This document shows positions 1-4,875 of a stretch of DNA of 5,089 bases, piece by piece. The translations under genes were made by a program, and so were the position numbers. Under the pieces are notes generated by a model. It worked only from the letters and a program-made list of their open reading frames with translations, made no database searches and was not told where the DNA came from. Location: NCBI GenBank assembly GCA_031274115.1, contig JAISQP010000140.1, forward strand, positions 1 through 5,089, given 5' to 3'. Numbering within the stretch: the first letter of the stretch is position 1; the number at the start of each line of letters is the position of its first letter. The DNA is from Synergistaceae bacterium (lineage in GTDB: Bacteria; Synergistota; Synergistia; Synergistales; Synergistaceae).

Positions 1-633
1 GTGCCGGTGATTTGCCCAGACGCTTCGGAGGCTGACGAATATCGCTCTGTCGTAGGGTCCGTTGGTCCTCTCGGCAATGCCGACGCATTTGAACAGGGCG
101 TCGTGCCGGTCGCCGGCGACGACCCCGTGCGAAGTCCTGAAGCTCTCGCCGACGCGCGCGCCGGACCCGGCGGCCGCCTGCGCGCCGAACACGGCCTCGA
201 ACCCGCCCTCGAACCATCTGCCCTCGCCGACGCGCAGCCACGGCCCAGCGGGGCCCGCGATTCCAAGAATATCTGGTGTTGTGCCCACGACCGGGAATCC
301 TTCGTAACCGTCGCCAAACGCGAGAGGAATCGCCAGGCTTACGCGCGGGTCGTCGCTCACCGCCGCGAAGTCGCTCCACTCCACGTTTCCTATCGGAACG
401 TCCCGCAGGAAGACCGTGTTCAGCACGAGCTGGTACGGACTGCCCTTCGCGCCTATAATGAGATCGAACGGCTCGACGGCGCGGGTCAGCCCCCCTCTGA
501 GTCCCTGGACGAGGAGAAAGAGGGCGACGGCGAGAGCGGATGAAACGGCTATCACCGAGACAACCGAAAACGTGTGCAATGGCCTGGAGGTCAGATGCCT
601 CAGTGAAACGCGCGCTTTGGTGGAAAATTTCAT
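1..633 (-). CDS. FtsX/MacB-like ABC transporter permease, N-terminal 211 residues (cut by window edge)
   Basis: The minus strand is open from an ATG at 633 to the left edge with no stop. Residues 1-20 are basic and cytoplasmic-looking. Residues 21-43 form one hydrophobic membrane segment. A large extracytoplasmic domain follows, starting with a conserved-looking block around FDLIIGAKGSPYQLVLNTVF (57-76), then RDVPIGN (78-84) and, near the edge, GPYDRAIFVSL (192-202). One N-terminal helix followed by a long periplasmic domain is the MacB_PCD/FtsX arrangement; the C-terminal membrane helices lie outside the window. The start codon overlaps the stop of the ATPase gene as ATGA (630-633), so the two are translationally coupled and should form one transporter. 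It probably works on an envelope substrate or by mechanotransmission; substrate cannot be read from sequence. The block is typical of permeases found in Zrg-like putative zinc-uptake cassettes (knowledge of the family, from memory). The plus-strand open frame over this region is a shadow. Confidence 0.88.
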   Translation of the reverse strand, partial: MKFSTKARVSLRHLTSRPLHTFSVVSVIAVSSALAVALFLLVQGLRGGLTRAVEPFDLIIGAKGSPYQLVLNTVFLRDVPIGNVEWSDFAAVSDDPRVSLAIPLAFGDGYEGFPVVGTTPDILGIAGPAGPWLRVGEGRWFEGGFEAVFGAQAAAGSGARVGESFRTSHGVVAGDRHDALFKCVGIAERTNGPYDRAIFVSLRSVWANHRH

Positions 634-1343
634 GACGTCCCGCCGAGCGCGGTATCTTCCCCATGCGCCGGGTCGCGTCTTTCAAGCCTTACGATGCGCG
701 GAAAGCGCTTTATCACTGTTTCGTCGTGAGTCGCCGCGATCAGGAGGCTATTCGACTCCGCGCAGAGCTCCATAAGCGTGTCGATCACGGCTTTGGCGTT
801 TGCGGCGTCGAGGCTCGCGGTCGGTTCGTCGGCCAGAAGGAGCGGCGGCTTGTGAAGGACGGCGCGCGCTACGGCCGCTCTCTGCTGTTCTCCGAGGCTG
901 AGCCTGGCGGGGCGGCTGAATCTTCTGTCGCCTATCCCAAGACGGCGCAGCAGCGAATTGGCGCGTTTCGACGCCGCCGCGGGGGGTACGCGCGATATCT
1001 CCGCCGCCAGGAGCAGGTTCTCCAAAATATTGAAATCCTGAAGAAGATTCATGTCCTGAAAGACATAGCCGACGTTTACCGCGCGCCATCCGGATTCGGA
1101 CGGTCCCAACGCGGCCAGGCTCTTCCCGCGAAAGAATATCTCTCCCTCCGACGGGCGAATCAGAGCGGAGAGGACGTGAAGCAGCGTGGTCTTGCCCGAT
1201 CCGCTCGGGCCGGTGACCGCTATCGCGTCGCCGCCGGAGGCCCGCATGGAGTCCAGCCGCAGAGCCTGTAAATAGCTCCCGTCGGGCTGCCGGTAGCGGT
1301 GGCGCAGCATTCGGACGTCTAAGAGAGCGGCCGCCGCCGTCAT
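630..1343 (-). CDS. ABC transporter ATP-binding protein (MacB/LolD-like)
   Basis: A 237-aa ABC ATPase that should energise the adjoining FtsX-like permease at the inner membrane. The motifs are complete and in order: Walker A GPSGSGKT (45-52), Q-loop Gln96 in YVFQD, signature LSLGEQQ (148-154, Gly in second-last class position rather than the common LSGGQQQ), Walker B LLLADE (168-173), D-loop SLD (177-179) and switch His206 in ATHD. The LLADEPTASLD wording and short length are typical of the LolD/MacB/FtsE class. The frame is open further upstream to 1511, but the ATG at 1343 is chosen because GGAGG lies about 5 nt before it, it overlaps the upstream stop as ATGA, and the preceding residues are low-complexity shadow of the neighbouring gene. 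Its own TGA overlaps the permease ATG (630-633). Catalytically competent by sequence; substrate unknown, with zinc or lipoprotein-type cargo as alternatives. Confidence 0.95.
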   Translation of the reverse strand: MTAAAALLDVRMLRHRYRQPDGSYLQALRLDSMRASGGDAIAVTGPSGSGKTTLLHVLSALIRPSEGEIFFRGKSLAALGPSESGWRAVNVGYVFQDMNLLQDFNILENLLLAAEISRVPPAAASKRANSLLRRLGIGDRRFSRPARLSLGEQQRAAVARAVLHKPPLLLADEPTASLDAANAKAVIDTLMELCAESNSLLIAATHDETVIKRFPRIVRLERRDPAHGEDTALGGTS

Positions 1344-1867
1344 CGGGCCTCCGATAAACGCGTCGCCCGGATTCGGACGAGGCTGACGAAACCTGTCTCC
1401 CTGTCGGTCTCGCTCCCCAGTTCGAGCAGCCCCTCGACCCTTATGGGGCGGTCGAATGGCAGCGCCGCCGCCGGTTTGTCGAGACGAACCATGACTATGT
1501 CGTAGGGCCAATCGGCGTCAGTCGAGCAGAATGGACATATGGACATGGGGACGCGGGTCAATACGAAGAAATTGAGAGTCGGTTTGAGAGGGGGAGCCAT
1601 AAACCCCTCCATCGCTACAGCCTGGCCGTCGAGAGACTTCAGTTTTCCCGACAGATTTATTCCGAGCGACGAGACGCCGTCGTACATCTCGTCGAACCTG
1701 AGCGTTTGAACACCCGCCGATGAAGCGGCGGGCGCGGTGAAAAAAAAAGAAAAGAGGAGGATCAGGGCGGGTAAAACGCCCGTCCTGATCCCGCGTTTGA
1801 AGAGGAGGGGCAGGGCCGCCCCTCTCGTAATGAATTGCTGGTTTGTCTTCGGTCCGGCGAACGCCAT
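1340..1867 (-). CDS. Small exported protein, DUF3299-like, with CPFC motif
   Basis: A 175-aa protein. Residues 1-28 are an unusually long basic N-region; residues 29-46 are a hydrophobic core (LPALILLFSFFF); APAASSA ends near 51 as a likely signal peptidase I site. The mature part reads as a small beta-rich domain: SLDGQAVAMEGFM (78-90), NFFVLTRVP (99-107), then a Cys-x-x-Cys pair (Cys111, Cys114) in SICPFC, and VEGLLELGS (144-152) with TGFVSLVRIRA. The pattern 'DG..V...GFM.P ... FFVLT ... C ... D.V.V ... V.G.L' matches the DUF3299 / OB-fold style proteins that sit beside ABC ATPase and FtsX permease genes in Zrg-like clusters; this assignment is from memory of the family and is moderate. The Cys pair could bind metal or form a disulfide. 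The gene begins 4 nt after the phosphatase stop and ends in an ATGA overlap with the ATPase. The ribosome site is weak and A-rich. A terminator-like hairpin and a nine-T run lie inside the signal-peptide codons. Confidence 0.78.
   Translation of the reverse strand: MAFAGPKTNQQFITRGAALPLLFKRGIRTGVLPALILLFSFFFTAPAASSAGVQTLRFDEMYDGVSSLGINLSGKLKSLDGQAVAMEGFMAPPLKPTLNFFVLTRVPMSICPFCSTDADWPYDIVMVRLDKPAAALPFDRPIRVEGLLELGSETDRETGFVSLVRIRATRLSEAR
1740..1791 (-). terminator. Terminator- or attenuator-like hairpin with T-rich tract, inside a coding region
   Basis: On the minus strand, GGATCAGGACGGG (1791-1779) and CCCGCCCTGATCC (1771-1759) form a 13-position stem with one A-C mismatch and a 7-nt loop. 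Then come TCCTC, four T, C and nine T (1758-1740). This is the shape of a Rho-independent terminator, although the pure T-run begins about 10 nt after the stem, later than ideal. It lies 81-113 nt downstream of the phosphatase stop, while also encoding the signal peptide of the next gene. It points only toward the minus strand: the plus-strand 3' flank has no T-run. Confidence 0.5.
1805..1824 (-). repeat. Second leader hairpin, 7-bp perfect stem
   Basis: On the minus strand GAGGGGC (1824-1818) and GCCCCTC (1811-1805) form a perfect stem around a 6-nt loop, about 14 nt before the larger terminator-like hairpin in the transcript. It has no T-run of its own. It may be coincidence in GC-rich coding sequence, or part of a two-hairpin leader structure. 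Confidence 0.35.
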
Positions 1868-1871
1868 GCTT

Positions 1872-3605
1872 TTACTTTTGTACGGCGTTTAACCCAAGAG
1901 CCCGGACCATGCCGAAGAACACCTCGGTGTTGTCCATTACCCCTTTGAAATACTCCGCGCCGGGGCCGGCGGCGGAGAGGGGAACGTCGTCGGCCGTATG
2001 AACTTCCTGAGACTCGTTTACCGGGATATTGCCGGGGTAAAATATTCCTCCCGGCGCTCTGGCCGCGTTCCCGATCGCGGTGTCGCCCGACATGACGGCG
2101 GGCGATACCGGCTTTTCGTGAAATTTGAAATTCTCGTAGTAGTCCGGGTGATTGGCGTAGCCGATCGCCAATGTCACGTCAGGCGCGGGGTTTTCAGGGT
2201 AGCCGTCCCTGTTCGCGTCGGTGAAGGTCGGGAATATCGAGTTCGCGTACGTGCGCACGGCCTCGCGCCCGCTCTTGCCGTCCCTTTCATGGTACGTGCC
2301 GATGACGCTTATTGCGTGCGAGTGGTCGGCGGTCGCTATGATGAGGGTCGAGCCGTTCCTGGCCGCAAACTCGCGCGCCGCTCCGATTGCCTTGTCGAAC
2401 TCTATTGTATCGTAAGCGGAACGCTCCCAGTCCATGACGTGAATCTGTTTGTCGATGCAGGCGCCCTCGACCATCAGGAAAAAGCCGTTTTCATTCCTGC
2501 TCAGGACGTCTATGGCCTTTTTCGTCATCTCCACCAACGTCGGCTGATTTTTAAAGCCGCCCAGGACTTCCGGGTCCTTCAGAATTTCGCGGTCAAGATA
2601 GACGTTCATGTTGTCGAGGTTGAAGAGTCCGAGTATCTTATCGCTCTTCGCCGTTTCCATCACGGATCGGTCGCCCGCGAACGCGTAGCCCTTCGATTTG
2701 AACTCCTCTATCAGATTGCGGTTGTCCTTGCGCTGAGAGCCTGGAGCGCTGTTGGGCAGGAACTGCCTGGAGCCGCCGCCGAAGACGACGTCCGCTTTCA
2801 GCATCTCGCCCGCGATGAAGTTCTGTTCGGCGCGGCGGCGAGTGTGAGCCACCATAGCCGCAGGGGTGGCGTCCGTTATATTCGACGTCGTCACGAGCCC
2901 GACGGACATCCCTCGGACGCGCTTCACCAGCTCCACGATGTTTTCCACCTTTGGATGCGCCAGCGGATCCGGGTCCGAGTTCTCGTAAACGCCCATGGCG
3001 TTCACCACCGATTTGTGCCCCGTCGCGTAAGCTGACGCGCTGTTCGCCGAGTCCGTCACGAGGGAGTCGTAGCCCGACGTGTTCAGCAGGGCAAACCCGT
3101 CCTTCAGCAGCTCCATTTCAAGAAACCCGTTATACTTGCCCTCCGTTATCCCTTTGGAGAGAATTCGCGCAATCTGCCTGCTGACAAGTCCCATGCCGTC
3201 CCCGATGAAAAGAATGACATTTTTCGCCTTGCCCGCCCGCGGGCCGACCACCGTGTAGTTTACGGTCTTTGTGTAAGTCGAGCCGCCGGCCTTCGCGACG
3301 GCCTCCACCCTGACGGTTCCCTCTTTGGTCAGAGCGACGTCGTTGAGCCGGTAGCTGGTCAGGGTATCCGACGTCTTTACGACCGGCGTTTTGCCGAAAA
3401 ACCCCGCCGCGTCCCTGCCGTCGATTGAAAGAACGATCTCATCCGCCTTCGCCCCGCGAAGCTCGATCTCGAGGTCGAACTTTTGTCCCGCGAGGAATTT
3501 TGCCCTGTCGATAGGCAGCGCGACGAGCTTGACCTCCGCCGCCCATGCGCTGGCCGCGCATAACGCAATGATTATCGCCGCGAATGCCGCTTTTAAGAAC
3601 CTCAT
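1872..3605 (-). CDS. phoA: Secreted alkaline phosphatase (PhoA family)
   Basis: A 577-aa zinc-dependent phosphomonoesterase that releases phosphate outside the cytoplasm. Residues 1-22 are a Sec signal peptide (RFLKAAFAAIIIALCAASAWA, cleavage near AWA|AE). Residues 24-120 are an extra beta-rich domain ahead of the catalytic core. The core starts at NVILFIGDGMG with metal ligand Asp136. The nucleophile is Ser186 in TDSANSASA. Asp245/Thr247 sit in DATPAAMVAH and Arg258 matches the phosphate-binding arginine (E. coli Arg166). Glu380, Asp385 and His389 (VEGACIDKQIH), Asp427 and His428 (TADHSHA), and His536 (EVHTADDVPL) complete the metal sites. Asp245 with Lys386 is the E. coli-like Asp/Lys combination, so magnesium at the third site is expected. 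DANRDGYPEN (463-472) looks like a calcium loop insertion. It is longer than E. coli PhoA (~470 aa) because of the N-terminal domain. A GGAGGTG ribosome site lies 8 nt before the ATG. It heads the row of minus-strand genes; a Pho-box-like repeat lies ~100-120 nt upstream. The long plus-strand open frame opposite it is a shadow. Confidence 0.96.
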   Translation of the reverse strand: MRFLKAAFAAIIIALCAASAWAAEVKLVALPIDRAKFLAGQKFDLEIELRGAKADEIVLSIDGRDAAGFFGKTPVVKTSDTLTSYRLNDVALTKEGTVRVEAVAKAGGSTYTKTVNYTVVGPRAGKAKNVILFIGDGMGLVSRQIARILSKGITEGKYNGFLEMELLKDGFALLNTSGYDSLVTDSANSASAYATGHKSVVNAMGVYENSDPDPLAHPKVENIVELVKRVRGMSVGLVTTSNITDATPAAMVAHTRRRAEQNFIAGEMLKADVVFGGGSRQFLPNSAPGSQRKDNRNLIEEFKSKGYAFAGDRSVMETAKSDKILGLFNLDNMNVYLDREILKDPEVLGGFKNQPTLVEMTKKAIDVLSRNENGFFLMVEGACIDKQIHVMDWERSAYDTIEFDKAIGAAREFAARNGSTLIIATADHSHAISVIGTYHERDGKSGREAVRTYANSIFPTFTDANRDGYPENPAPDVTLAIGYANHPDYYENFKFHEKPVSPAVMSGDTAIGNAARAPGGIFYPGNIPVNESQEVHTADDVPLSAAGPGAEYFKGVMDNTEVFFGMVRALGLNAVQK

Positions 3606-3613
3606 AAACCCAA

Positions 3614-3620
3614 CACCTCC
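3614..3620 (-). promoter_or_regulatory. Strong ribosome binding site of the alkaline phosphatase gene
   Basis: The minus strand reads GGAGGTG followed by 8 nt and the ATG at 3605. This near-perfect Shine-Dalgarno fixes the start and predicts efficient translation, in contrast to the weak A-rich site of the next gene downstream. Confidence 0.85.
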
Positions 3621-3670
3621 AGAATTAGTTTTACCGTTCAGGCCGCTTGTGACGCGCCAGCTTGCCTTAG

Positions 3671-3722
3671 ATTATCAGTCGCGCGTATCGGAAGTATTAC
3701 GGTGACGTTAAATTTATGTTAA
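3671..3722 (-). promoter_or_regulatory. Candidate promoter region of the phosphatase gene
   Basis: Two possible readings on the minus strand. (a) TTAACA (3722-3717) as a -35, then 17 nt, then TAATAC, a poor -10. (b) GATAAT (3676-3671), a good -10, 17 nt downstream of a poor -35; this would suit activator-dependent transcription from the upstream repeat. Either leaves a 5' leader of roughly 60-85 nt. No terminator or riboswitch-like fold was obvious in the leader by eye. Confidence 0.35.
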
Positions 3723-3727
3723 CGACA
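3703..3727. promoter_or_regulatory. 25-bp imperfect palindrome / Pho-box-like direct repeat
   Basis: The plus strand reads TGACGTTAA, 7 nt, TTAACGACA: 9-bp arms with one mismatch. On the minus strand the same bases read GTTAACA-TAAA-TTTAACG, a direct repeat with 11-bp periodicity and an AT-rich centre, the architecture of PhoB/PhoP boxes (B. subtilis PhoP prefers TTAACA-like hexamers 11 bp apart). It lies between the divergent phosphatase and antitoxin-remnant genes. It may be a phosphate-starvation activator site for the phosphatase, or the operator once bound by the ribbon-helix-helix antitoxin. Confidence 0.45.
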
Positions 3728-3791
3728 ATATGCGGCAGTTCGCGCGAATGGAGGCCTTGACGCCATGCGCGATATTCGGCAAATTATACGC

Positions 3792-3800
3792 GGAAGGGGG
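3792..3800 (+). promoter_or_regulatory. Strong ribosome binding site of the broken antitoxin gene
   Basis: GGAAGGGGG followed by 7 nt and the ATG at 3808. It decides the start of the plus-strand remnant and argues the frame from 3808 was once a real gene. A TTGACG at 3757-3762 could be a -35, but no well-spaced -10 follows (the TTATAC near 3784 is about 21 nt away), so the promoter is not called. Confidence 0.65.
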
Positions 3801-3807
3801 AAACGCC

Positions 3808-3937
3808 ATGCCGCTGCTTGAAGTCCACGATATTCCCGGCGATTTGTACGAGATGCTCTCCATTTCCGCAAATGGAGCGTCGCAGCGTCGCGTCATAGCA
3901 GACGGTCGCCCTTCTGGGGGCGGCTTTGACCGTGGAT
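3808..3937 (+). pseudogene. Broken ribbon-helix-helix antitoxin (FitA/VapB-like), frameshift plus stop
   Basis: From the ATG at 3808 the frame encodes MPLLEVHDIPGDLYEMLSIS, the beta strand and first helix typical of FitA-type antitoxins ('M..L.V..IP.DLYE.L...A'). The resemblance then stops in that frame. It resumes in another frame as MERRSVAS from 3872, is interrupted by TAG at 3896-3898, then continues QTVALLGAALTVD (3899-3937), the second helix expected for 'RRS...Q.V.LL..AL'. A single residue is missing between Ala21 and Met, consistent with loss of 2 nt near 3871. The stop is consistent with CAG to TAG. The usual C-terminal toxin-binding tail and a PIN-domain toxin gene are absent; the convergent kinase gene begins its 3' end at 3966. 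So this appears to be the decayed left part of a VapBC/FitAB-type module. In the original frame a 105-aa open frame runs on to 4047 through the frameshift, which a gene caller could report wrongly. Confidence 0.62.
3858..3877. repeat. Perfect 8-bp inverted repeat at the antitoxin frameshift
   Basis: CTCCATTT, 4-nt loop CCGC, then AAATGGAG. The frameshift inferred in the antitoxin remnant (about 3871) falls inside the right arm. There is no T-run on either side, so it is not a terminator. Confidence 0.6.
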
Positions 3938-3965
3938 TATCTCTCGTTGCTTCTTATACAGCCAT

Positions 3966-4580
3966 TTATTTTGGAGGGAGTTTCTCGATACCGAGTAATG
4001 TTTCTATCGCTTCCTTAGTCCATATGCTCCGCGAATCCCTGTCATGAAGAGGGTACACGCGGATTTTTCCGTCAGCAGTCTTTTGAGCGATCAATTCCGG
4101 CTTTTCCCATGAGTTGTTAAATATGGCAGCCTTATCAGCAAAAGTAAGGGATTGTTTAAGGATATTCATGCTTCTGACGTAACGATTCCTTATTTTATCT
4201 TCAGGCACATCGTGCCCGCCTGTTTTATATCGCTCTTTAACGCGCAACACATTAACGTCAGGGTCTTGTGTGCATATAAAATATAAATCAACCTTATAAC
4301 CCGCCTTTTTTGCCTGTTTCATCAAATCGGCTTTGCTTGGATGGGAAAACACGGTTTCAAACGCAAAAGATTCTCTGTTGTTTAAGGCTTCCGCGCGTTG
4401 TTGTTCGGCTTTTTCCCATGCTTCTGCGTCAGATATACCCTCGTCTTTTTTGATTTCATCAGCATTGATATACAGGGTCGGGAAATCAAAATCTTTTTCT
4501 AATTCTCTGGTAATCGTACTTTTTCCTGAACCATTGGGTCCTGCTATCACTACTAAAAGGGGCTTGTCATCTTCCCTCAT
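3966..4580 (-). CDS. Zeta-toxin-like P-loop kinase
   Basis: A 204-aa cytoplasmic P-loop kinase. Walker A is GPNGSGKS (14-21) directly after a hydrophobic strand. YINADEI (37-43) matches the zeta family's substrate-site 'N-x-D' segment. FAFETVFSHPSK (72-83) matches the 'FETTxS' helix region. RVKERYKTGGHDVPEDKI (113-130) carries the arginines and the GGHxVP lid loop typical of the family. Zeta toxins phosphorylate UDP-activated amino sugars and block cell-wall synthesis; close relatives have other or unknown substrates, so the target is inferred. It is shorter than PezT (~250 aa). The ATG at 4580 is chosen over one at 4661 because AGGAGCAGGGG precedes it and the earlier start would overlap the upstream gene by ~95 nt. 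The gene overlaps the upstream small gene by 14 nt. It is visibly AT-richer than the phosphatase and ABC genes, suggesting transfer. Confidence 0.87.
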   Translation of the reverse strand: MREDDKPLLVVIAGPNGSGKSTITRELEKDFDFPTLYINADEIKKDEGISDAEAWEKAEQQRAEALNNRESFAFETVFSHPSKADLMKQAKKAGYKVDLYFICTQDPDVNVLRVKERYKTGGHDVPEDKIRNRYVRSMNILKQSLTFADKAAIFNNSWEKPELIAQKTADGKIRVYPLHDRDSRSIWTKEAIETLLGIEKLPPK

Positions 4581-4794
4581 TTCCCCTGCTCCTGTATGGC
4601 GTAAAAACCCTCCGCCCGTCAGGGTAAACGGCGTAAGTGCCTTTGTCGTCGCCAATGACATAAGGAGAGCCCTTTGCGTGCAACTCCTCCTGCGCCTCTT
4701 TCGTCGCTTTTGCCAACCTTGCTTCCATTTCCTCCGGAGCTAAATCCATAAAGCTTTTTTGATCTGTTTTAGGTCTTGCGGTCAGTGTACTCAT
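4567..4794 (-). CDS. 75-aa protein of unknown family, candidate antitoxin partner of the zeta-like kinase
   Basis: I do not recognise the family. Residues 14-42 are a charged, probably helical stretch (FMDLAPEEMEARLAKATKEA). Residues 43-67 look like a small beta hairpin: GSPYVIGDDKGTYAVYPDGR. There is no signal peptide, membrane segment or cysteine. The start at 4794 is supported by GAGAGGATAGGG just upstream. The gene ends inside the kinase gene (14-nt overlap, 4567-4580), so the two are co-translated. Small upstream gene plus overlapping toxin-like kinase is the usual antitoxin-toxin order, and zeta toxins need a partner. However, the sequence does not resemble the three-helix epsilon antitoxin or PezA (no HTH visible). 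Function as an antitoxin is inferred from position only. Confidence 0.75.
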   Translation of the reverse strand: MSTLTARPKTDQKSFMDLAPEEMEARLAKATKEAQEELHAKGSPYVIGDDKGTYAVYPDGRRVFTPYRSRGNEGR

Positions 4795-4816
4795 AATTCC
4801 CTATCCTCTCTTTAAG

Positions 4817-4844
4817 TCTATATTATCAGGTTACTACTTTCGAA
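4817..4844 (-). promoter_or_regulatory. Candidate promoter of the kinase module
   Basis: The minus strand has TTCGAA (4844-4839), 16 nt, then TATAGA (4822-4817). Overlapping it, TGATAATAT (4828-4820) reads as an extended -10. The transcript would start about 10-20 nt before the ribosome site of the 75-aa gene. A TTGACT (4856-4851) is present but too far from either -10 for a normal -35. Confidence 0.35.
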
Positions 4845-4860
4845 TGCTTGAGTCAAATCC

Positions 4861-4875
4861 ACACTTTTTCAGTGT
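4861..4875. repeat. Short inverted repeat upstream of the kinase module
   Basis: ACACT, 5-nt spacer, AGTGT, lying just upstream of the candidate promoter. The position would suit a small operator, but the arms are only 5 bp and chance is a fair explanation. Confidence 0.3.

Noticed and set aside
1..543. Plus-strand open frame of 180 codons
   Set aside because: It is antisense to the FtsX-like permease, whose minus-strand frame is open, has a membrane segment and couples by ATGA to the ATPase. The plus frame starts at the window edge and resembles nothing.
663..1271. Plus-strand 202-codon open frame
   Set aside because: Antisense shadow of the ATPase with its full set of ABC motifs.
1344..1511. 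N-terminal extension of the ATPase frame (56 codons)
   Set aside because: These residues are Arg/Gly-rich shadow of the DUF3299-like gene. The ATG at 1343 has GGAGG and an ATGA overlap.
1998..3035. Plus-strand 345-codon open frame
   Set aside because: Antisense shadow of the alkaline phosphatase. Its Arg/Val/His-rich translation has no domain pattern.
3858..3877. Inverted repeat as a terminator for the kinase gene
   Set aside because: The stem is only 8 bp and no T-run follows on either strand.
3730..4047. 105-aa plus-strand gene as a genuine intact protein
   Set aside because: Only residues from the ATG at 3808 to about 3870 look real. The rest is out-of-frame sequence past the frameshift and antisense to the kinase end.
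4581..4661. Longer start for the zeta-like kinase at 4661
   Set aside because: It would overlap the 75-aa gene by about 95 nt, lacks a good ribosome site, and adds residues before the normal family start directly ahead of the P-loop strand.
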